Shown here: in pieces, positions 6,067 to 9,909 of the stretch
Position numbering within the stretch: position 1 is the stretch's first letter
Layout: every line of letters begins with the position of its first letter
From: Hyphomicrobiales bacterium
GTDB taxonomy: Bacteria > Pseudomonadota > Alphaproteobacteria > Rhizobiales > SZUA-8
Assembly (NCBI GenBank): GCA_003232175.1
Contig: QILX01000067.1
Span: forward strand, 1-9,909
Direction: 5' to 3'
Length of the DNA: 9,909 nt
Notes under the pieces: generated by a model
The model's database searches: none
Told to the model about the DNA's origin: nothing
The model's input: only the letters and a program-made list of their open reading frames with translations
Program-made: the position numbers and the translations under genes

Positions 6067-7479
6067 ATGTCATCTGACCCTCCTGTCATTTTACCCACCA
6101 ATTCCCCCCTCGCGCCTGAGTCCTCCTCGTTGCCAATGTTGACGCGGATCAAGGAGACTTTACGCCCGGCGCCAATGAGCGAGCTGCCCGAGCGCGTCAT
6201 CGACCAGATTCATGCCCGTGAGGATGAAGCCGAAGTGCTGGTCCGCATTCTCCAGCTGATTATTGTGATAATTTTTGGCACGCTCTATGCCGTCTCGCCA
6301 ACGCCAACTGGCGGCATGATGACGATCGTTTTTACGCCCGCGGCAATCGGGTTTTATTTCTTCGTGACGGTTTTCGGCCTCGTTTGGTCGTTGCGGGCGC
6401 GCCTACCGGATTGGGCTGTCTACTGGTCTTCGATCATGGACATGGGCTTGCTGTTCGCCATAATTTGGAGTTTCGCGGACCAATATAGCCAGCCGGCCGC
6501 CTTTTATCTCAAGGCGCCCACACTGCTTTATGTTTTCATTTTTATCGCACTGAGAGCCTTGCGCTTCCAAGCCAGATTTGTCATCGCCGCCGGGTTGGCG
6601 GGTGCGGCTGGCTGGATTGCCCTTGTGGTCTATGCTGTGGCCATCGAACCGGAGCAATCTGTGATCACCCGTGATTATGTCGCCTATCTCACCAACAACC
6701 TGGTGCTTATCGGCGGCGAAATCGACAAGGTGGTGTCGATCCTGATGGTGACCGGGATTTTGGCCATCGCGCTGCTGCGCGCCAGGCGGTCGGTGGTTCA
6801 GGCAGCTTCGGAAGGCACAGCGGCGCGGGATCTGTCGCGTTTTTTCGATGCCTCGGTGGCCAGTAAGATCCGCGCCTCGGGCAATGAAACCGCCCTTGGC
6901 CAGGGGGTAATCCGCAATGTGGCCATTCTCAATGTCGATCTTCGGGGCTTCACCCAGCTCGCCGCCACGCTGCCCGCACCTGAAGTCATGGCCATCCTGG
7001 CGGATTATCAGGCCCGGTTTGTCGCCATTATTCGCGCCCATGGCGGCGCCATTGATAAATTTCTCGGCGATGGCATCATGGCGACCTTTGGCGCCGTGGA
7101 GACTGACGAAACTGCGGCGGCGTCCGCTCTTTCCGCCCTTGAAGATATTGTCACCGAATCCAGAGCTTGGATTGTGGAGCGGGAATCGGCCGGTCTGCCT
7201 CCGCTCATCACCAACGCCGCGGTTGCCGCGGGGCCAACGGTCTGCGGTGTCGTCGGTCACGGGTCACGGCTGGAATATACGGTCATTGGTCCATCGGTGA
7301 ATTTTTCCGCCAAGTTGGAGAAATACAACAAACAGCTGGGAACCCTCGCCCTGACCAATGCCGAAACCCTGGCGCTTGCCAAACCGGTCGGTTTTACGCC
7401 CAAGACACCGCCACGCATGGTTAGTTGCGAAGTCGATGGGGTCGCAGGACAACATTCCCTGGCGGTGATGGGAGAATAA
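6067..7479 (+). CDS. Membrane-bound class III adenylate/guanylate cyclase
   Basis: The protein (470 residues) makes cAMP or cGMP from ATP or GTP. A polar N-terminus of about 60 residues is followed by six hydrophobic segments (near 61-78, 84-107, 120-137, 151-165, 171-192 and 222-238), then a cytoplasmic catalytic domain from about 284. Metal-binding aspartates are D291 in NVDLRGFT and D335 in KFLGDGIMA, with K331 as the purine-recognition lysine. The final active-site loop reads EYTVIGPSVNFSAKLEKYN (403-421): N412 is the conserved asparagine, the usual Asp after the IG is P409, and the usual arginine four residues after the Asn is K416. The domain otherwise looks intact, so activity is likely but nucleotide preference is uncertain. 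No HAMP, PAS or GAF region is seen; the membrane part may be the sensor. The start is uncertain: ATG at 6067 has no ribosome site, and in-frame ATGs follow at 6136 and 6175. Nothing else is recognisable in the 232 bases upstream. Confidence 0.88.
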   Translation: MSSDPPVILPTNSPLAPESSSLPMLTRIKETLRPAPMSELPERVIDQIHAREDEAEVLVRILQLIIVIIFGTLYAVSPTPTGGMMTIVFTPAAIGFYFFVTVFGLVWSLRARLPDWAVYWSSIMDMGLLFAIIWSFADQYSQPAAFYLKAPTLLYVFIFIALRALRFQARFVIAAGLAGAAGWIALVVYAVAIEPEQSVITRDYVAYLTNNLVLIGGEIDKVVSILMVTGILAIALLRARRSVVQAASEGTAARDLSRFFDASVASKIRASGNETALGQGVIRNVAILNVDLRGFTQLAATLPAPEVMAILADYQARFVAIIRAHGGAIDKFLGDGIMATFGAVETDETAAASALSALEDIVTESRAWIVERESAGLPPLITNAAVAAGPTVCGVVGHGSRLEYTVIGPSVNFSAKLEKYNKQLGTLALTNAETLALAKPVGFTPKTPPRMVSCEVDGVAGQHSLAVMGE

Positions 7480-7532
7480 AGTCGGGATATTGCGTTGGGT
7501 TATCAGACAAAAGACACTTTAGCGGATCTTGA

Positions 7533-8729
7533 CTACTTATACGGATCAGCGGCGTCACGAAGTCCGTCGCCGAGGAAATTGAATGCCAGAATGACCAGAA
7601 CGACTGGGATCATTGGTGTCATGATCCAAGGGTAGAATTCGATTGCGGTGAGGTTCTGCGCCTCGTTGAGCAACACCCCCCAACTGGTGATCGGCGGCCG
7701 CAGGCCCAGGCCGAGAAATGACAGCGCTGTTTCACCCAAGATCATGGCGGGGATCGACAATGAGGCACTGGCGATCAGATGGCTCATGAAGCTTGGCAAC
7801 AGATGGCGGGCAATGACCCGGCGGGGTTTGGCGCCCATCAGCACCGCGGCGGTGGCAAAATCCTCCTCACGCAACGCCAGGAGTTTTGAGCGCACCGCTC
7901 GAGCCAGGCCAGGCCAGTCGAGCAGACCCAATATGACGGTTATCCCCAAAAATACCAAAATCGGCGACCAGGTCACCGGCAAGGCGGCCGAAAGCGCCAG
8001 CCACAGAGGCAATTCGGGCAATGACCTTATGATTTCGATGAGCCGCTGGATGACATTGTCGATCCAGCCACCATAATATCCCGATATCCCACCCAATATT
8101 ATGCCGAGAAAAAATGAGATGGTGATACCGACAAGGCCGACCGTCAGAGATATTCGCGAGCCATAGGAAATGCGGCTGAACATATCCCTCCCCAGGCGAT
8201 CGGTGCCGAGGAGAAAGAACGTGCCGTTTTCGGGGGGACAGACGAAGTGGAAATCCATATTCCACAGACCCCAGAATTTGTAAGGGTCGCCGGAACAAAG
8301 AAATCGTAGTTTTTGCGGTTTCTTGGTGTTTTCAGTAAATTCCCACTGGAAAGTTTCCAGATTGGGTTTGCCGTCCATGGGGTAGACAAACGGTCCGATA
8401 AATTCGCCTTCATGAAAGAGCCGCACGACTTGCGGCGGAGTATGGAGATTTTCCTTGGCTCTGTATTCCAGCCCATATGGTGCGATAAATTCCGTGATCA
8501 GTATGCTGAGATAGCACAGAGCCAAAAACACCGCCGAGATAACTGCCAGTTTGTGGCGGCGGAATTTGAACCACATCATGGTCCACTGCGAGGCGAGATA
8601 GTATTTTTCCTGCTCTGGCGTCAGCTTCTCCACTGAATAGGCATCAAAGGGCGCCGGATTGACATAGTGAGGCAGAGGCTCATCGGCGGAGACGTCCCCG
8701 GGGGCATTGCGGTCGGTGATATCGCTCAC
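7533..8729 (-). CDS. Peptide-type ABC transporter permease, DppC/OppC/YejE family
   Basis: This is the second membrane subunit of a family-5 (peptide/opine/oligosaccharide) importer. The 398 residues are longer than a typical DppC (about 300) because of an N-terminal cytoplasmic tail of some 60 residues and a periplasmic insert (about 84-171) between the first span (61-80) and the permease core. The core has GTDRLGRDMFSRISYGSRIS at 175-194, the coupling EAA loop E289-D-F-A-T-A-A-V-L-M-G-A at 289-300 followed by KPRRVIARHLLP, and the conserved LGETALSFLGLGLRPP at 331-346 with SWGVLLNEAQN. The insert contains two cysteines, C145 and C164, which could pair in the periplasm. The start is GTG at 8729, overlapping the DppB-type stop (GTGA) and preceded by an excellent ribosome site. 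It is the last gene of the operon visible here; no ATPase gene follows in the window, since the next gene is the convergent cyclase. Substrate unknown. Confidence 0.92.
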   Translation of the reverse strand: MSDITDRNAPGDVSADEPLPHYVNPAPFDAYSVEKLTPEQEKYYLASQWTMMWFKFRRHKLAVISAVFLALCYLSILITEFIAPYGLEYRAKENLHTPPQVVRLFHEGEFIGPFVYPMDGKPNLETFQWEFTENTKKPQKLRFLCSGDPYKFWGLWNMDFHFVCPPENGTFFLLGTDRLGRDMFSRISYGSRISLTVGLVGITISFFLGIILGGISGYYGGWIDNVIQRLIEIIRSLPELPLWLALSAALPVTWSPILVFLGITVILGLLDWPGLARAVRSKLLALREEDFATAAVLMGAKPRRVIARHLLPSFMSHLIASASLSIPAMILGETALSFLGLGLRPPITSWGVLLNEAQNLTAIEFYPWIMTPMIPVVLVILAFNFLGDGLRDAADPYK

Positions 8730-9751
8730 GATTTGGCCTCCGCGCCCAGCCGAATGCGAGGATCAAGCACCGCCAGCAGAATATCGGACACCAGCATTCC
8801 CGCCACCGTCATAACCGCGGCAAAGAGCAAAATAAAGCCGGAAAGGAACTGATCCTGGCTCGAAAGCGAATCCAGAAGGAGCGGTCCGACCGTTGGCAGG
8901 TTAAGCACAACGGAGATGATTACCGAGCCTGAAATCAGCTGTGGCAGGAGGTTGCCGATATCGGCGATGAACGGATTGAGGGCCATGCGCAAGGGGTATT
9001 TCAACAGCAACCGGCGCTCTGACAGTCCCTTGGAGCGGGCCGTGGTGACATATTGTTTTTGCAGTTCATCAAGCAGATTGGCCCGAAGTCGGCGGATCAT
9101 CGCGGCGGTTCCAGCGGTGCCAATGACAATCACCGGAATCGCCAGATGGGCCAGGACCGATATGAATTTTCCAAAGGACCACGGTTCGTTGATATATTCG
9201 TCGTCCATCAGCCCGCCCACCGACAGGCCGAACCATTTGTTGAAATAATAAAGCAGGATCAGACCGAGCAGGAAATTCGGTATCGCCAGGCCCAGATAAC
9301 CAACAAAGGTAAACCCGTAGTCGCCCCAGCTATATTGCCGTGTCGCCGAATAAATGCCGATCGGAAAAGCGACGATATAAACGAACATCACGGTGGCGGC
9401 GTTAAGAACAATGGTCAGTATCAGACTGTCCCCAACGATATCGGCAACCGGTTTTTCAAACTCAAAACTCCAACCCCAATTGCCCTGCAACAAACCGGAA
9501 AATCCCTGGGGGCCAGACCATAATCCCACCCAGATCAGATATTGCTCGACCCAGGACCGGTCCAGGGCAAATTCCTTGCGGAGAAATTCCAGGCGCGCCA
9601 AACCGGTTGCCTGGCCCGAGCTGCGCAACTCGATAATCTGGTTTGACAGATAGTCGCCCGGGGGCAATTGGATAATAATAAATGTCAGTGCGCTGACCGC
9701 AATCAGCGTTGGCACCATGACCAACAGTCGATATGCCAGATACCGCAGCAT
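8726..9751 (-). CDS. Peptide-type ABC transporter permease, DppB/OppB family
   Basis: This is the first membrane subunit of the same importer. The 341-residue protein starts with the family's MLRYLAYRLLVMVPTLIAVS helix, then PPGDYLS at 30-36. A periplasmic segment carries FALDRSWVEQYLIWV and GNWGWSFEFEKPV, also typical. Five further spans follow (about 109-136, 147-171, 197-216, 265-284, 303-329). The EAA coupling loop is QYVTTARSKGLSERRLLLKY at 233-252, followed by PLRMALNPF, and the C-terminus ends in LAVLDPRIR. The ATG at 9751 is preceded by GGAG with a 10-base spacer. It begins 38 bases after the stop of the substrate-binding protein gene and overlaps the DppC-type gene by four bases, so all three are surely one operon. 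The sequence does not identify the substrate: peptides, opines, nickel and oligosaccharides are all carried by this family. Confidence 0.93.
   Translation of the reverse strand: MLRYLAYRLLVMVPTLIAVSALTFIIIQLPPGDYLSNQIIELRSSGQATGLARLEFLRKEFALDRSWVEQYLIWVGLWSGPQGFSGLLQGNWGWSFEFEKPVADIVGDSLILTIVLNAATVMFVYIVAFPIGIYSATRQYSWGDYGFTFVGYLGLAIPNFLLGLILLYYFNKWFGLSVGGLMDDEYINEPWSFGKFISVLAHLAIPVIVIGTAGTAAMIRRLRANLLDELQKQYVTTARSKGLSERRLLLKYPLRMALNPFIADIGNLLPQLISGSVIISVVLNLPTVGPLLLDSLSSQDQFLSGFILLFAAVMTVAGMLVSDILLAVLDPRIRLGAEAKS
8737..8741 (-). promoter_or_regulatory. Shine-Dalgarno site of the DppC-type permease gene
   Basis: GGAGG on the minus strand with a 7-base spacer before the GTG at 8729. It lies inside the end of the upstream permease gene and supports both the GTG start and independent ribosome loading in addition to coupling through the GTGA overlap. 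Confidence 0.75.
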
Positions 9752-9789
9752 CCCAATCGAACTCCAAACTATCTATAAATGTGCTTCAG

Positions 9790-9909
9790 CTAACCTGCGA
9801 ACCAAAATTGATCGGGTCTGAAAATTCCAAACAGAGCACCAGGCTCCCAGCTGTAGGTTGCATCTTCAGGAATATTCCGCAGACGTTTCGAAACCACTAT
9901 CGGCTGGCG
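9790..9909 (-). CDS. C-terminal end of a family-5 extracellular solute-binding protein (partial)
   Basis: Reading the minus strand from the window edge gives 39 residues and a TAG at 9792-9790. The frame contains SKRLRNIPEDATYSWEPGAL and ends FGIFRPDQFWFAG. The YSWEPGA and RPDQFWF pieces match the C-terminal ends I associate with SBP_bac_5 proteins that accompany DppBC-type permeases. Its position immediately upstream of the permease genes, with a 38-base gap, agrees with the normal gene order of such operons. The bulk of the protein, including its lipoprotein or Sec signal, lies outside the window. Confidence 0.8.
   Translation of the reverse strand, partial: RQPIVVSKRLRNIPEDATYSWEPGALFGIFRPDQFWFAG

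Noticed and set aside
6403..7260. 285-codon minus-strand frame opposite the cyclase
   Set aside because: The translation is rich in Gly, Arg, Asp and His without domains or membrane segments, as expected for the antisense of a GC-rich gene; the sense strand encodes an obvious class III cyclase.

Overview
The window reads as a typical gram-negative, probably alphaproteobacterial, chromosome segment. The reasons are the moderately high GC content, dense gene packing with 4-base start/stop overlaps, a 6-TM class III nucleotide cyclase, a modABC operon and a DppBC-type ABC transporter with close alphaproteobacterial-style sequence features. This placement is inference; no rRNA or tRNA is present to fix it. 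I see no mobile element, CRISPR array, phage gene or RNA gene.

Layout from left to right. (1) The end of a small multi-pass membrane protein (+), whose ATG probably lies one base before the window. (2) A ChaC-type gamma-glutamylcyclotransferase (-), convergent with gene 1. (3) A 317-base divergent region rich in short hairpins, then a ferric-reductase-like, MsrQ/YedZ-related membrane haem protein (+). (4) A compact molybdate uptake operon on the minus strand, modA-modB-modC, convergent with the haem protein and with both junctions overlapping by 4 bases (ATGA). (5) A 200-base AT-rich divergent region with a perfect 8-bp inverted repeat, a candidate operator. (6) A metallo-beta-lactamase-fold hydrolase (+), then 232 bases without a gene, then a membrane-bound class III adenylate/guanylate cyclase (+). 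(7) A minus-strand transporter operon that reads, in transcription order, substrate-binding protein (only its C-terminus is inside the window), DppB-type permease, DppC-type permease.

How they fit together. ModA binds molybdate or tungstate in the periplasm, ModB is the channel and ModC the ATPase. No modE is visible, so the palindrome upstream of modA is the only local hint of regulation. The haem protein belongs to the fold whose best-known member, MsrQ, serves a molybdoenzyme (MsrP); MsrP itself is not here, so the link is suggestive only. The MBL hydrolase and the cyclase are co-oriented neighbours and could be a cyclic-nucleotide turnover pair, but this is conjecture. The peptide-type transporter is unrelated to these and its substrate cannot be read from the permeases.

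Most of the window is ordinary core and accessory metabolism. The points that deserve a second look are the modA/MBL palindrome, the non-canonical active-site residues of the cyclase, the His-to-Gln change in the haem protein, and the structured leader with an antisense signal-peptide-like reading frame upstream of it.
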